A stretch of DNA of 64,000 nucleotides from Arthrobacter sp. B1I2. Its GTDB lineage: Bacteria; Actinomycetota; Actinomycetes; Actinomycetales; Micrococcaceae. The position numbers and the translations under genes are program-made. Shown here in pieces: positions 7,926 to 16,554 of this stretch. Each line of letters opens with the position of its first letter. The stretch's first letter is position 1. The DNA lies in contig NZ_JAUSYC010000001.1 in NCBI RefSeq assembly GCF_030816485.1, forward strand, positions 1,736,001 to 1,800,000, written 5' to 3'. The notes below the pieces were generated by a model. That model made no database searches, was not told the origin of the DNA, and was given only the letters and a program-made list of their open reading frames with translations.

Positions 7926-9201
7926 TTAGGAGTTGGAAGTGGTGGCGAGCCGCGGGTGCGCCAGTGCGGTGAGCCGGGGAAGTCCGACCGCCGGCAAGCA
8001 CCTGGACTTCCCCAGCCCCCACTGCGCCGCACTGCACGCCCCGGAGCACGAAGGCGGCCAGGGCACGGGCCGTGGCGGGCTCGTCCATGACGCCGCCTTC
8101 GGTCCGCTCCACATAGCTGCGCAGGCGGGCGGCGGCAGCAGGCAGACCCTCACGGTAGAACGCGTAGGTAGCGGCGAACCGGCTGGCCAGTTGGGCCGGG
8201 TGCAGGTCCCAGCCCTGGTAGTAGCCGCGCTCCAGCGAGCGCCGGACCAGGCGTCCGTGCAGCTGCCAGGCGTTCTCCACGTTGTCGCCCACCGGGATGA
8301 TGTTGGTGGATCCGTCCGAGAGCCGGATGCCGGTACCGGCCACGGCCAGCTGCATGACTTCCTTGGCGAAATCGGCCACGGGGTGCTCCATGGACTGGTA
8401 TTCGGCCGAGATCTGCAGCGACGCCGAGTAGTCGTACGTGCCGTAGTGCAGGCCGCTGATCCGGCCGGGGACGGCATGCGGCAGCTGCGCCACCGGTGAC
8501 GTGCCCTCCGGCCCGAGGATCAGCTGCGGCGTTTCCACCTGGACCTCGAACCGCAGCCGCCCGCCCGGCAGGGAGTGGACTTCCTCCAGCCGGGACACGG
8601 CGTAGTCCATGGCCTGCACCTGGGCCACCGTGGTGACCTTGGGCAGCGTTAGGACCAGCCCGTCGGGCAGTTCACCCGCGGCCGCCAGGCCGGAGACGAA
8701 CAGGTCCAGGGTGCGCAGCCCGCGGGCGCGGGTGGCCGCCTCGAAGCACTTGAAGCGGATGCCGATGAACGGGGGAGCGGACCCGGCTGCGACTGCGGCG
8801 GCCACCGCGGACGCCGCGGCAACCGCGGCGGCGTCCTCGGCGTCGTCTCCCCTGTCCCCGAAACCGTCCTCAAAGTCCAGGCGCAGGTCCTCGATTGGCT
8901 CGCTGGCCAGCTTCGCCTCAACGCGCGCGGCCACGGCTTCGGCGAGGCCTGCGTCCTGGCCCAGGAGCCGCCCCAGCTTTTCGAAGCCGCCGTGCGCGTC
9001 CGCCGTCGCCGTTGCTTCGGCGCCCCACCCGGCAGTGAGCGACGCCGTGAAACGGTCCGCGGGCACGTACACCGTGTGCACGGGCTGGCGGGAGCCGTCG
9101 TCGCCGGGGTAGTTCCGGTCCAGGAGGCGGTCCGTGGCGGCCAGCTGCCCGTCGATGTGTGCCAGGTCCCCCGCCGAGAGCGATGGTTTGGGTGCTGCCA
9201 T
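7926..9201 (-). pseudogene. DUF6986 aldolase-like protein, frame broken near its 3' end
   Basis: The protein of about 424 residues resembles the HpcH/HpaI aldolase and citrate-lyase-beta fold class now called DUF6986. Visible pieces are LRLDFEDGFGDRG near residue 100, FIGIRFKCFEA, LTLPKVTTVAQVQAMDY and RFEVQVETPQLILG. Its reaction is unknown. It starts one base after the malate synthase stop. A one-base insertion around 7986-7994 shifts the frame. In the alternative frame the chain ends ALAHPRLATTSNS with a TAA at 7926 and high third-position GC, while the frame as written continues into allE with poor codon quality. The total length minus one base is a multiple of three, consistent with one extra base. 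I consider the gene intact in the organism. Confidence 0.75.
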
Positions 9202-9202
9202 C

Positions 9203-10801
9203 TCAGCCCACCAGTTCGTAGGCGGGCGTGGTGAGGAAGTCGGTGTAGTCGTCTGAGAGGCAGATGCCCGCGATCAGTTCGCTGGCCGGCCGGTAGTAGC
9301 GGCGGAAGGCTTCGTCGCCGAACTCGGCGCGCAGCCGCTCAGTTTCCTCGCCCAGGATCCGCTCTACCAGTTCCTTGGTTACCGTGTTGCCGGTGTCCGC
9401 CAGGACGGACTTGTTGCGGATCTGCTGCCACACCTGGGAGCGGGAGATTTCCGCGGTGGCGGCATCCTCCATCAGGTTGTGGATGGCCACGGCGCCGTTT
9501 CCGGACAGCCAGACGGCGGTGTAGGCCACGGCGACGTAGAGGTTCAGGCGCAGGCCGGCCTCGGTGACCTGGCCGCCCGCGGAGGACACATCCAGCAGCT
9601 GTTCAGCCGTGACGGAAACCTCCGGGCGCTGCTTGTCCACCTGGTTGGGCTTGTCGCCCAGCACGGAGTCGAAGACCTCGCGGCAGGTTGGGACCAGGTC
9701 CGGGTGCGCAACCCAGGAGCCATCGAACCCGTCATTTGCCTCGCGGGTCTTGTCCGCCCGCACCTTCTCGAACGCCGCTTCGGTGACTTCGGGGTGGCGG
9801 CGGTTGGGGATCACAGCGGCCATGCCGCCCATGGCGAAGGCACCGCGCTTGTGGCAGGTCTTCACCAGCAGTTCGGTGTACGCCCGCATGAACGGGGCCG
9901 TCATCACCACCGACGCGCGGTCCGGCAGGACGAACTCCTCGCCGGCGTCCCGGAAGTACTTGATGATGCTGAACAGGTAGTCCCAGCGGCCGGCGTTGAG
10001 GCCCGAAGCGTGGTCCCGCAGTTCGTAGAGGATCTCATCCATCTCGAAGGCCGCCGGTATGGTCTCGATCAGGACCGTAGCCCGGATGGTTCCCTGGTTC
10101 AGTCCCAGGAAGTCCTGCGCGAAGACAAACACGTCGTTCCACAGCCGGGCCTCAAGGTGGCTCTCCATCTTGGGCAGGTAGTAGTACGGCCCCTGCCCGT
10201 TGAGCACCAGCTGTTTGGCGATGTGGAAGAAGTGCAGGCCGAAGTCCACCAGCGCGCCCACTGCGGGTTCGCCGTTGATGAGCAGGTGCTTCTCCGGCAT
10301 GTGCCAGCCGCGGGGGCGGGCCACCACGACGGCGAGCGGCGCGTCGGTGCGAAGCCGGTACTCCTTGCCCTCGTCCGAGGTGTAGCTGAGGGTGCCCTGG
10401 GCAGCGTCGCGGAGGTTCAGGATGGCGTCGATGACGTTCGCCCAGGTGGGCGTGCTGGCGTCCTCGAGGTCCGCCAGCCACACCTTGGCGCCGGAGTTCA
10501 GGGCATTGATGGCCATCTTCGCCGGCGAGGCGGGCCCGGTCATCTCAACCCGGCGGTCCTGCAGGGCTGCCGGTGCGGGCGCAACTTTCCAGTCGCCGTC
10601 GCGCACTTCCTTGGTTTCCGGCAGGAAGTCCAGCTTGCCGGTATCGGCGACCCGCTGCCGTTTGACGGCACGTGCCGCCAGGAGCTCGTTGCGGGTGCCG
10701 GCGAACCGGTTGTGAAGCTCCTCCACGAACGCGAGTGCCTTGGGTGTGAGGATCTCCTCTGCGCGGTCGATCGGCCGGGGATCTGTGACGGTGATGGCCA
10801 T
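9203..10801 (-). CDS. aceB: Malate synthase A
   Basis: The 532-residue enzyme condenses glyoxylate with acetyl-CoA to malate. The segment [18 protein letters not shown] near residues 205-222 and the signature around [19 protein letters not shown] near 247-265 are diagnostic of the A isoform, as is [13 protein letters not shown]. The N-terminal [19 protein letters not shown] also matches. There is no isocitrate lyase beside it; instead it sits between malic enzyme and ureide-degradation genes, which suggests a dedicated role in using glyoxylate made from purines. The ATG at 10801 has AAGGA upstream, and the stop is followed after one base by the DUF6986 start. Confidence 0.95.
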   Translation of the reverse strand: MAITVTDPRPIDRAEEILTPKALAFVEELHNRFAGTRNELLAARAVKRQRVADTGKLDFLPETKEVRDGDWKVAPAPAALQDRRVEMTGPASPAKMAINALNSGAKVWLADLEDASTPTWANVIDAILNLRDAAQGTLSYTSDEGKEYRLRTDAPLAVVVARPRGWHMPEKHLLINGEPAVGALVDFGLHFFHIAKQLVLNGQGPYYYLPKMESHLEARLWNDVFVFAQDFLGLNQGTIRATVLIETIPAAFEMDEILYELRDHASGLNAGRWDYLFSIIKYFRDAGEEFVLPDRASVVMTAPFMRAYTELLVKTCHKRGAFAMGGMAAVIPNRRHPEVTEAAFEKVRADKTREANDGFDGSWVAHPDLVPTCREVFDSVLGDKPNQVDKQRPEVSVTAEQLLDVSSAGGQVTEAGLRLNLYVAVAYTAVWLSGNGAVAIHNLMEDAATAEISRSQVWQQIRNKSVLADTGNTVTKELVERILGEETERLRAEFGDEAFRRYYRPASELIAGICLSDDYTDFLTTPAYELVG

Positions 10802-10834
10802 TTCTGGTCCTTTCCTTGGCTGGAAGTCGGGCGG

Positions 10835-12277
10835 TCAGGCGGAGGCCAGGGCGGCTTCGGGTGCTGATGCTGCAGCAGCCGCGGTTGCCACGTTGGCGGC
10901 GTGGGCTGCAGCAGCCACGGCTGCGGCGACGTCGGCGGTCACGTGCGGGTCGAAGATGCTGGGGATAATGTAGCTGGCATTGAGCTCGTCGTCAGCTACC
11001 CGCTTGGCGATAGCCTCCGCGGCGGCCACCAGCATCTCCGGGGTGATGTCCGAGGCTCCGGCGTCGAGCAGGCCGCGGAAGAAGCCCGGGAAAGCCAACA
11101 CGTTGTTGATCTGGTTGGGGAAGTCGCTGCGGCCCGTGGCCACCACGGCGGCGTGCCTGGACGCAACGGCGGGGTCCACCTCGGGCGTGGGGTTGGCCAT
11201 GGCGAACACGACGGCGTTTTCCGCCATGGAGGCCACGTGCTCCTCGGCCAGGATGTTCGGCGCGGAGACGCCGATGAAGACGTCGGCGCCCGCCATGGCC
11301 TGGTGCAGGCTGCCGGCGAAGCCCTCCTGGTTGGTGTTCTCCGCGATCCAGGTGCGGTGCCCGTCGTCGTACGTCTCTCCCTTGTGGATGGCGCCGGAGC
11401 GGCCCGCGGCGATGATGTGCTGCGCTCCCTGTGCCTTGAGGAGCTGGATGATGGCCGATCCGGCTGCGCCGACGCCGGAAACCACAATCTTCACGTCCTC
11501 GATCTTCTTGCCCACCACGCGCAGTGCGTTGACCAGGGCTGCAAGGGTGACGATGGCGGTGCCGTGCTGGTCGTCGTGGAAGACCGGGATATCCAGTTCC
11601 TCGCGCAGGCGGGCCTCAATCTCGAAGCAGCGTGGGGCCGCGATGTCCTCCAGGTTCACGCCGCCGAACACCGGTGCCAGCAGCTTGACGGTGCGGATGA
11701 TTTCCTCAGTGTCCTGGGTGTCCAGGCAGACCGGCCAGGCGTCCACATTGGCGAACTGCTTGAACAGGGCAGCCTTGCCTTCCATCACGGGCAGGGCGGC
11801 GGCCGGGCCGATGTTGCCCAGGCCCAGCACGGCGGAACCGTCGGTGACCACGGCCACGGTGTTGCGCTTGACGGTGAGGTTGCGGGCGGTGGCGGGGTCC
11901 TCGGCGATGGCCAGGCAGACGCGGGCGACACCGGGGGTGTAGGCCCGGGAAAGGTCATCCCGGTTGCGCAGCGGGACCTTGGGGACCACTTCGAGCTTGC
12001 CGCCGAGGTGCATCAGGAAGGTGCGGTCCGAGACGTGCTGGACGGTGACGCCGTCCAGCGCATTCAGGGCGTCCTTGACGCGTGCTGCGTGCGCGTCGTC
12101 AGTGGTGTTGCAGGTGACGTCCACAACCAGGGTCTCGTGGTGGGACTCGGTGACGTCCAGGGCCGTGATCGCGGCGCCGGCCGCCCCGACGGCCGCTGCA
12201 AGTTCGCTGGTGGCGCTGAAGCTTGACGGTGCTTCCACGCGCAGGGTGATCGAATTTCCGGGGCTGGGGTTCGCCAT
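10835..12277 (-). CDS. NAD(P)-dependent malic enzyme with N-terminal ACT-like domain
   Basis: The 480-residue protein oxidatively decarboxylates malate to pyruvate. Residues 1-85 look like an ACT-type regulatory domain (LRVEAPSSFSATSELAAAV, then LDVTESHHETLVVDV). The catalytic part has SRAYTPGVARVC near 130, the metal-binding region FGGVNLEDIAAPRCFEIE near 210, HDDQHGTAIVTLAALVNAL near 240, and a dinucleotide-binding VVSGVGAAGSA near 273. It is the first gene of the aceB-DUF6986-allE run, about 33 bp before aceB. The ATG at 12277 is preceded by AGGAGG. A ligand for the ACT domain is not known from sequence. Confidence 0.93.
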   Translation of the reverse strand: MANPSPGNSITLRVEAPSSFSATSELAAAVGAAGAAITALDVTESHHETLVVDVTCNTTDDAHAARVKDALNALDGVTVQHVSDRTFLMHLGGKLEVVPKVPLRNRDDLSRAYTPGVARVCLAIAEDPATARNLTVKRNTVAVVTDGSAVLGLGNIGPAAALPVMEGKAALFKQFANVDAWPVCLDTQDTEEIIRTVKLLAPVFGGVNLEDIAAPRCFEIEARLREELDIPVFHDDQHGTAIVTLAALVNALRVVGKKIEDVKIVVSGVGAAGSAIIQLLKAQGAQHIIAAGRSGAIHKGETYDDGHRTWIAENTNQEGFAGSLHQAMAGADVFIGVSAPNILAEEHVASMAENAVVFAMANPTPEVDPAVASRHAAVVATGRSDFPNQINNVLAFPGFFRGLLDAGASDITPEMLVAAAEAIAKRVADDELNASYIIPSIFDPHVTADVAAAVAAAAHAANVATAAAAASAPEAALASA

Positions 12278-12325
12278 TGAATGTCCTCCTGTTGGGCCTT
12301 TTCCGGCCTGTGCTCTGTTCTGAAT

Positions 12326-12368
12326 GTTTTCGTATTATGGATATTATTATCTACTTTATGGAAACACA
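12326..12368. promoter_or_regulatory. AT-rich divergent promoter with degenerate inverted-repeat sites
   Basis: The gap between malic enzyme and the IclR gene contains an unusually AT-rich stretch. It begins with the 11-base core GTTTTCGTATT at 12326-12336, which also occurs in the aceE promoter, and includes a TATGGAAAC half-site near 12357-12365. Both halves resemble the TTTCCG...CGGAAA repeat found before the urate-side genes. It is a reasonable place for IclR binding, but this is an inference from position and similarity. Confidence 0.4.
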
Positions 12369-12497
12369 AGCCCTCTGGTCTTGCCGCCGGGTAAGCGTCG
12401 CGGTGGGAACTGCCGTGCTGTATCTTGGGTGTTCTAAACAATTCTTTTCACGATGCGGATAAGAGTTGTCGGATTCCGAGCCGTAGGAGACAACGGA

Positions 12498-13253
12498 ATG
12501 GCAGAAAAAGCCTCTGGTGGGGTGCAGTCGGTGGAGCGGGTCTTCGAGCTGCTGGAGCTCATCACCGATGCCGGCGGCGACGTCACGCTCAGCGAGCTCT
12601 CGTCCTCCACGGACCTGCCGTTGCCCACCATCCACCGCCTGCTCCGTACCCTGGTGTCGCTTGGCTACATCCGCCAGTTGCCCAACCGGCGCTACGCCCT
12701 GGGACCGCGGCTCATCCGGCTGGGCGAAGGTGCCAACAAGCAGCTCGGCGCCCTGGCCCAGCCGCAGCTGAAGATCCTGGTGGACCGGCTGGGGGAGACG
12801 TCCAACATGGCCGTGCTGGACTCGGACATGGTGATCTACGTGGCCCAGGTGCCGTCGCTGCACTCGATGCGCATGTTCACCGAGGTGGGCCGGCGCGCCC
12901 ACACCCACGCCACCGGCGTCGGCAAGGCTATCCTGGCCCAGCTCGATGACGACGCTGTCCGCGGCATCGTGGCCCGCGCCGGGATGCCAACGCCTACCGC
13001 CAAGAGCATCGGCGATGTGGAGGAACTCCTGGCCGACCTGAAGCTCATCCGCGAGCGGGGCTACTCCATTGACGAGGAGGAGCAGGAGCTCGGCGTCCGC
13101 TGCTTCGCCATGGCCGTGCCCAACGCCCCCACGCCCACGGCCATCTCCGTGTCCGGCCCGGTCTCCCGGGTGGACGAAAACTTCGCCGACAAGGCCGTGC
13201 CCATCCTCCGCGAAGCGGCCGAGGCCATCTCCCGCGAGCTGAACCGCACCTGA
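12498..13253 (+). CDS. IclR-family transcriptional regulator (AllR-like)
   Basis: The 251-residue protein has a winged helix at residues 10-65 (SVERVFELLELITDAGG, then LSELSSSTDLPLPTIHRLLRTL) and a C-terminal IclR effector domain. That domain includes HTHATGVGKAILAQL near 135 and YSIDEEEQELGVRCFAMAV near 190, with its conserved cysteine. IclR proteins in this context often sense allantoin, glyoxylate or related acids, and the position between glyoxylate and purine genes supports such a role. The ATG at 12498 is chosen because TAGGAG lies at 12484-12489; the in-frame ATG at 12453 has no such site. It is divergent from the malic enzyme operon. Confidence 0.9.
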   Translation: MAEKASGGVQSVERVFELLELITDAGGDVTLSELSSSTDLPLPTIHRLLRTLVSLGYIRQLPNRRYALGPRLIRLGEGANKQLGALAQPQLKILVDRLGETSNMAVLDSDMVIYVAQVPSLHSMRMFTEVGRRAHTHATGVGKAILAQLDDDAVRGIVARAGMPTPTAKSIGDVEELLADLKLIRERGYSIDEEEQELGVRCFAMAVPNAPTPTAISVSGPVSRVDENFADKAVPILREAAEAISRELNRT

Positions 13254-13262
13254 CGCACCCCT

Positions 13263-13329
13263 TGGAGTTTTTGGGCAGATAACGTGACTTCGGCGGCTGC
13301 CACGTCCCGTTAGCTGTCCAAAAACTCCA
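13263..13329. repeat. Intergenic hairpin repeat, copy 1
   Basis: This 67-bp inverted repeat has 16-base outer arms at 13263-13278 and 13314-13329, with one G-T type difference, and an inner TAACG/CGTTA pair. It belongs to a five-copy family in this window and lies between the converging IclR and NCS2 permease genes. Confidence 0.85.
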
Positions 13330-13393
13330 GTGCCACGCACGACGGCGGTCCCTCCTTTTCGGAGCGGGCCGCCGTCGTCTTTTCCGTGGAGAG

Positions 13394-14899
13394 TCAGTGC
13401 TCTGGCGTCTTCCCGGCTGACTGGACGGGGACTTCCTTGCCGTCGCAGTCGATGAGCCTGCCGTTCTCGAAGCGGTCGCCTTCGGCCAGGCACCGCAGGT
13501 CCTCCGCGCGCACCAGCCGCTCGGTGCCGGCCACGAACACCGACTGGTTGTCCGAATTGCCCGCCCGCAGGTGGTTGAACAGCAGGTTCAGCAGGATGGC
13601 CATCACGGCGGCGGAGCTGATGCCCGAGTGGAAGATGGTGCCGAACCAGGACGGGAACTGGTCGTAGAAGGCCGGTGCGGCGATGGGGATCATCCCGAAG
13701 CCGATGGACGCGGCCACCACGATCAGGTTCATGTTGTTCTTGTAGTCCACCTTTGACAGGGTGCGGATGCCGCTCGCCGCCACGGTTCCGAAGAGGACGA
13801 CGCCGGCACCGCCCAGGACGGGTGTGGGCACCGCCGCGACCACCCGGCCCAGGATGGGCAGCAGGCCGAGGACCACCAGGATCACGCCGCCGGCGCTGAC
13901 CACGAACCGGCTCTTGACGCCGGTGATGGCCACCAGGCCCACGTTCTGCGCGAAAGCGCTCTGGGTGAAGGAGTTGAACAGCGGGGAGACGGCGCTGGAG
14001 AGCATGTCTGCCCGCAGGCCGTTGCCGATGCGCTTGGAGTCCACCTTGGTGCCCACGATCTCGCCCACCGCGATGATGTCCGCGGACGTCTCGGTCAGGG
14101 TGACCAGGATGACGATCAGCATGGAAATGATGGCTGCGACCTCGAACGTCGGCGGGCCGAAGGCGAAGGGGGTGGGGAAGGCGACGATCTCACCCTGGCC
14201 CACCTTGGAGAAGTCAGCCATGCCGAAGACCACCGCGATCAGCGTGCCCAGCACCATCGCAAGGAGGATTGACAGCCGGGAAATCGCGGCGCTGCCCACC
14301 TTGCTGAGGAGCAGGACGATGGCCATGGTGGCCGCGGCCAGCCCGATGTTCGCAACGCTCCCGTAGTTGGGCGCCTTGTTGTTGCCGCCCATGGCCCAGT
14401 TGGCGGCCACCGGCATCAGGGTGAGGCCGATGGTGGTGATCACGGTTCCGGTGACGACCGGCGGGAAGAAACGGATGATCTTCGAGAAGAGCGGTGTGAT
14501 CAGCAGGCCGATCAGGGAGGCTGCGATGACGGAACCAAAGACTGCCTGGATTCCGCCGCCGCCGTGCACGATGGCCACCATTGTGGAGACGCCGGCGAAG
14601 GAGACGCCCTGCACCAGCGGCAGCTGGGAGCCGAAGAAGGGGACTCCGACGGTCTGCAGGATGGTGGCGAGGCCGCCGACGAACAGGCAGGCCGCGATGA
14701 GCAGGCCGATGTCCTGGGAATTCATCCCCGCTGCCGCGCCGATGATCAGGGGAGGGGCAATGATGCCGCCGTACATGGTGAGGACGTGCTGGAAGCCGTA
14801 GGCAAAAGTGCTTCCGATCGGGAGGCGCTGGTCCTCGGGGCGGGCGGGCCGTGCACCCTTTTGGGTGGCTGCAGAGGCCGGTTTCTTCTTGGTGTTCAT
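13394..14899 (-). CDS. NCS2 family nucleobase:cation symporter (xanthine/uracil permease type)
   Basis: This 501-residue membrane protein has around 12-14 hydrophobic segments between residues 30 and 455. It carries the NCS2 hallmarks QHVLTMYGG near residue 38, the acidic helix LTETSADIIAVGEIVG near 270 and QNVGLVAITGVKSR near 315, which resembles the family motif preceding TM10. Adjacent urate oxidase suggests that it carries urate or xanthine, but this is from context. A soluble tail of about 65 residues after the last helix contains LVRAEDLRCLAEGDRFENG and is longer than usual. The ATG at 14899 lies within a short tandem repeat that also creates an out-of-frame ATG upstream. Confidence 0.9.
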   Translation of the reverse strand: MNTKKKPASAATQKGARPARPEDQRLPIGSTFAYGFQHVLTMYGGIIAPPLIIGAAAGMNSQDIGLLIAACLFVGGLATILQTVGVPFFGSQLPLVQGVSFAGVSTMVAIVHGGGGIQAVFGSVIAASLIGLLITPLFSKIIRFFPPVVTGTVITTIGLTLMPVAANWAMGGNNKAPNYGSVANIGLAAATMAIVLLLSKVGSAAISRLSILLAMVLGTLIAVVFGMADFSKVGQGEIVAFPTPFAFGPPTFEVAAIISMLIVILVTLTETSADIIAVGEIVGTKVDSKRIGNGLRADMLSSAVSPLFNSFTQSAFAQNVGLVAITGVKSRFVVSAGGVILVVLGLLPILGRVVAAVPTPVLGGAGVVLFGTVAASGIRTLSKVDYKNNMNLIVVAASIGFGMIPIAAPAFYDQFPSWFGTIFHSGISSAAVMAILLNLLFNHLRAGNSDNQSVFVAGTERLVRAEDLRCLAEGDRFENGRLIDCDGKEVPVQSAGKTPEH

Positions 14900-14958
14900 G
14901 GCAGACTTTCTTGGTTCATGGCAGACGTCATCGTCTGGCTAACTGGTGTCTGGCTAAC
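14894..14958. repeat. Two short direct repeats upstream of the permease start
   Basis: GTTCATGGCAGAC occurs at 14894-14906 and 14914-14926, the first copy containing the permease start codon, and GTCTGGCTAAC occurs at 14933-14943 and 14948-14958. They look like small tandem duplications in the 5' untranslated region. Confidence 0.6.
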
Positions 14959-14978
14959 AGGGTTTGAAGGGTGTGCGT

Positions 14979-15047
14979 CCGGAGTTTTCGGGCACATATG
15001 CGGACTTGAGGGGTGCTGAAGTCGTCTTATCTGCCCAAAAACTCCGG
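14979..15047. repeat. Intergenic hairpin repeat, copy 2
   Basis: This 69-bp inverted repeat has arms beginning CCGGAGTTTT and ending AAAACTCCGG. It is the most diverged copy of the family. It separates the NCS2 permease from urate oxidase, two genes on the same strand, so it may mark a transcript boundary between them. Confidence 0.8.
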
Positions 15048-15075
15048 ACCGGATGGGGTTGTTGGCAGTGACGGG

Positions 15076-15984
15076 TCAGCAGAAGCCGGCGATGCCGGAC
15101 CAGGCCCCCGGGGCCGCCGCAGCGTCTTCACGCTGCACGGTGGCCTCGATCAGGCCGTACGGGCGGTCCGCCGCATAGAAGACCTCGTTCGGGTTGTCCA
15201 AACCGAACGGGCTGAGGTCCACCAGGAAGTGGTGCTTGTTGGGCATGGAGAACTTGATCTCGTCGATTTCGCTGTGTGCCTCAAGGACCTTGGCGCCCAT
15301 GTCGAACAGGGTCTGCTGCAGGGCGTGGGAGTACTTTTCGGTGAAGCCTTCGAGCAGGAGCCCCTTGACGTCGTCGTAGCTCTTGTTGAAGTCCAGGGTG
15401 CTGAAGTCGGTGCCGGTCTTGAAGCGCCAGCGGGCCGAAACGTCCGTGGCGAGGATCCGGTCGGTGGTTTCCGGCAGTGTGGTGTAGCGGTCCCGGGGGT
15501 AGCCGACAAAGCCGGACTGGGTGGATTTCAGGACGGTCAGGTCCTTGAGCCCGGAGATGAGGTGGCTGGTGGCGCCGTCGCGGACCAGGACGGCGGTCCG
15601 GACTTCCTGGCCGTTGCGGACGAACGAATGGTCGTGTTCGCTGCCGTGAGCCTGGATGCGGTTCCATGCATAGGACTCTGCTTCCCAGCGGCCGCCGGTG
15701 ACCCAGTCGAAGCTGGAGGTGAAGTGCTCGCCGAGGCGCAGCAGGAATGCCTCCGGCGAGCCAATGCCGTCACGGGCGAAGGCGTAGATGGTGTTCTTCT
15801 GGGTGTCGGTGGCCACCACGTGGGCGTTGTCGCCCTCCAGGTGGGCCGCGGCGAAGTCGCCCCGCAGTTGCGAGGTGACGCTCAGGTCCTCGATTTCGTG
15901 GCGGTCGGTGTCCCGGGTGATTTTGACGACGCGGACTTCTGCCTTGCCGTACTGGTTTTCGCCGAGAATGATCTTGCTGCTCAT
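15076..15984 (-). CDS. uox: Factor-independent urate oxidase
   Basis: The 302-residue enzyme oxidises urate to 5-hydroxyisourate without a cofactor. The length equals that of the well-known Arthrobacter globiformis uricase. Diagnostic segments are QSGFVGYPRDRYTTLPE near 170-185, followed by TDRILATDVSARW, and the C-terminal region DNPNEVFYAADRPYGLIEATV. The ATG at 15984 (MSSKIILGENQYGKAEVRVV) is chosen because this is the family's usual N-terminus; an in-frame ATG at 16017 would add 11 residues. It is transcribed away from the 58-residue ORF across a 360-bp regulatory gap. No HIU hydrolase or OHCU decarboxylase, the usual partners, is seen in the window. Confidence 0.95.
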   Translation of the reverse strand: MSSKIILGENQYGKAEVRVVKITRDTDRHEIEDLSVTSQLRGDFAAAHLEGDNAHVVATDTQKNTIYAFARDGIGSPEAFLLRLGEHFTSSFDWVTGGRWEAESYAWNRIQAHGSEHDHSFVRNGQEVRTAVLVRDGATSHLISGLKDLTVLKSTQSGFVGYPRDRYTTLPETTDRILATDVSARWRFKTGTDFSTLDFNKSYDDVKGLLLEGFTEKYSHALQQTLFDMGAKVLEAHSEIDEIKFSMPNKHHFLVDLSPFGLDNPNEVFYAADRPYGLIEATVQREDAAAAPGAWSGIAGFC

Positions 15985-16008
15985 GGTCTGTTCCCAATCT
16001 CCGGTAAG

Positions 16009-16155
16009 TGGAACCAAGGTTCCATCACTGAAATTAAGCGCGCGTTTCGAGCGCGTTTCCGGTGGAGCCGACCCAACAAAAAAGAGCCGACATCCATTGA
16101 TGCCAGCTCATTACGACCCTGCCTGCTGCTCCCAGGTTACGTGACCTGCGCCACG
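16009..16155. promoter_or_regulatory. Urate oxidase upstream region with inverted repeats
   Basis: In the 360-bp gap between urate oxidase and the 58-residue ORF, TGGAACC and GGTTCCA form an inverted repeat at 16009-16024, close to the oxidase start. At 16140-16155, CGTGA-CCTGCG-CCACG resembles a CRP/GlxR site with two mismatches. The rest of the gap up to 16250 shows nothing else I can name. Confidence 0.35.
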
Positions 16156-16254
16156 AGTTGACTAACAGCGTACCCCCGCAAGCCGGTGGTGTACATCACA
16201 GGAAGAAAATCCTGTTTATGACTGGCCGGGGTCCACTTCGCGTTCGCCAGGCCG

Positions 16255-16320
16255 TTGACGACCGCCGCCCCAGGTCCTAAGCTTCTCGCATATCAATAAA
16301 ACTTTTCCGAAATACGGAAA
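16255..16320 (+). promoter_or_regulatory. Promoter-like boxes and palindromic operator before the 58-residue ORF
   Basis: TTGACG at 16255-16260 and TAAGCT at 16278-16283 are spaced by 17 bases like a sigma-70-type promoter. Just downstream, TTTCCG-AAATA-CGGAAA at 16304-16320 is a clear 17-bp inverted repeat. A repressor bound there would sit over the start of the transcript. The repeat resembles the site at 19465-19481 in the same island. Confidence 0.45.
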
Positions 16321-16344
16321 TAGCAATTTGAATAGGAGGAGCAG

Positions 16345-16521
16345 ATGACCCCCCAGGAGCAAGACGCCGTCGTGGAATTCCCGGCACCGGGGCAGGAGCT
16401 GTACCTGCCGTTCGGAGCCACTGATCCCGACTTCTACATTCCTGCCGAGCACGAGCGCCGCAGCGGAGGACTGTCCCGCTGGCTTCGTGCCCTTCCGGTG
16501 TTCGGCCGGCAGCGTTTCTGA
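16345..16521 (+). CDS. Uncharacterised 58-residue protein in the purine island
   Basis: This small ORF begins at an ATG with a very good ribosome-binding site, TAGGAGGAG at 16333-16341, and ends at a TGA at 16519. The product starts MTPQEQDAVVEFPAPGQELY, continues LPFGATDPDFYIPAEHER and ends in a basic segment, LSRWLRALPVFGRQRF. It has an acidic N-terminal half and a basic amphipathic C-terminus, with no signal peptide or cysteine. I do not recognise a family. A palindromic operator and promoter-like boxes precede it, and it is divergent from urate oxidase. These signals make a real gene likely; the function is unknown. Confidence 0.65.
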   Translation: MTPQEQDAVVEFPAPGQELYLPFGATDPDFYIPAEHERRSGGLSRWLRALPVFGRQRF

Positions 16522-16554
16522 CGCGACTGAGGACCCGCATCTTCGCTGAGGACC

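Noticed and set aside
7096..9201. A natural DUF6986-AllE fusion protein
   Set aside because: Codon quality drops in the joining segment, a stop exists in the alternative frame, and allE has its own Shine-Dalgarno and ATG.
9479..10867. 462-codon plus-strand frame opposite malate synthase
   Set aside because: The opposite strand encodes an unmistakable malate synthase; this frame shows only Val/Gly/His-rich shadow sequence.
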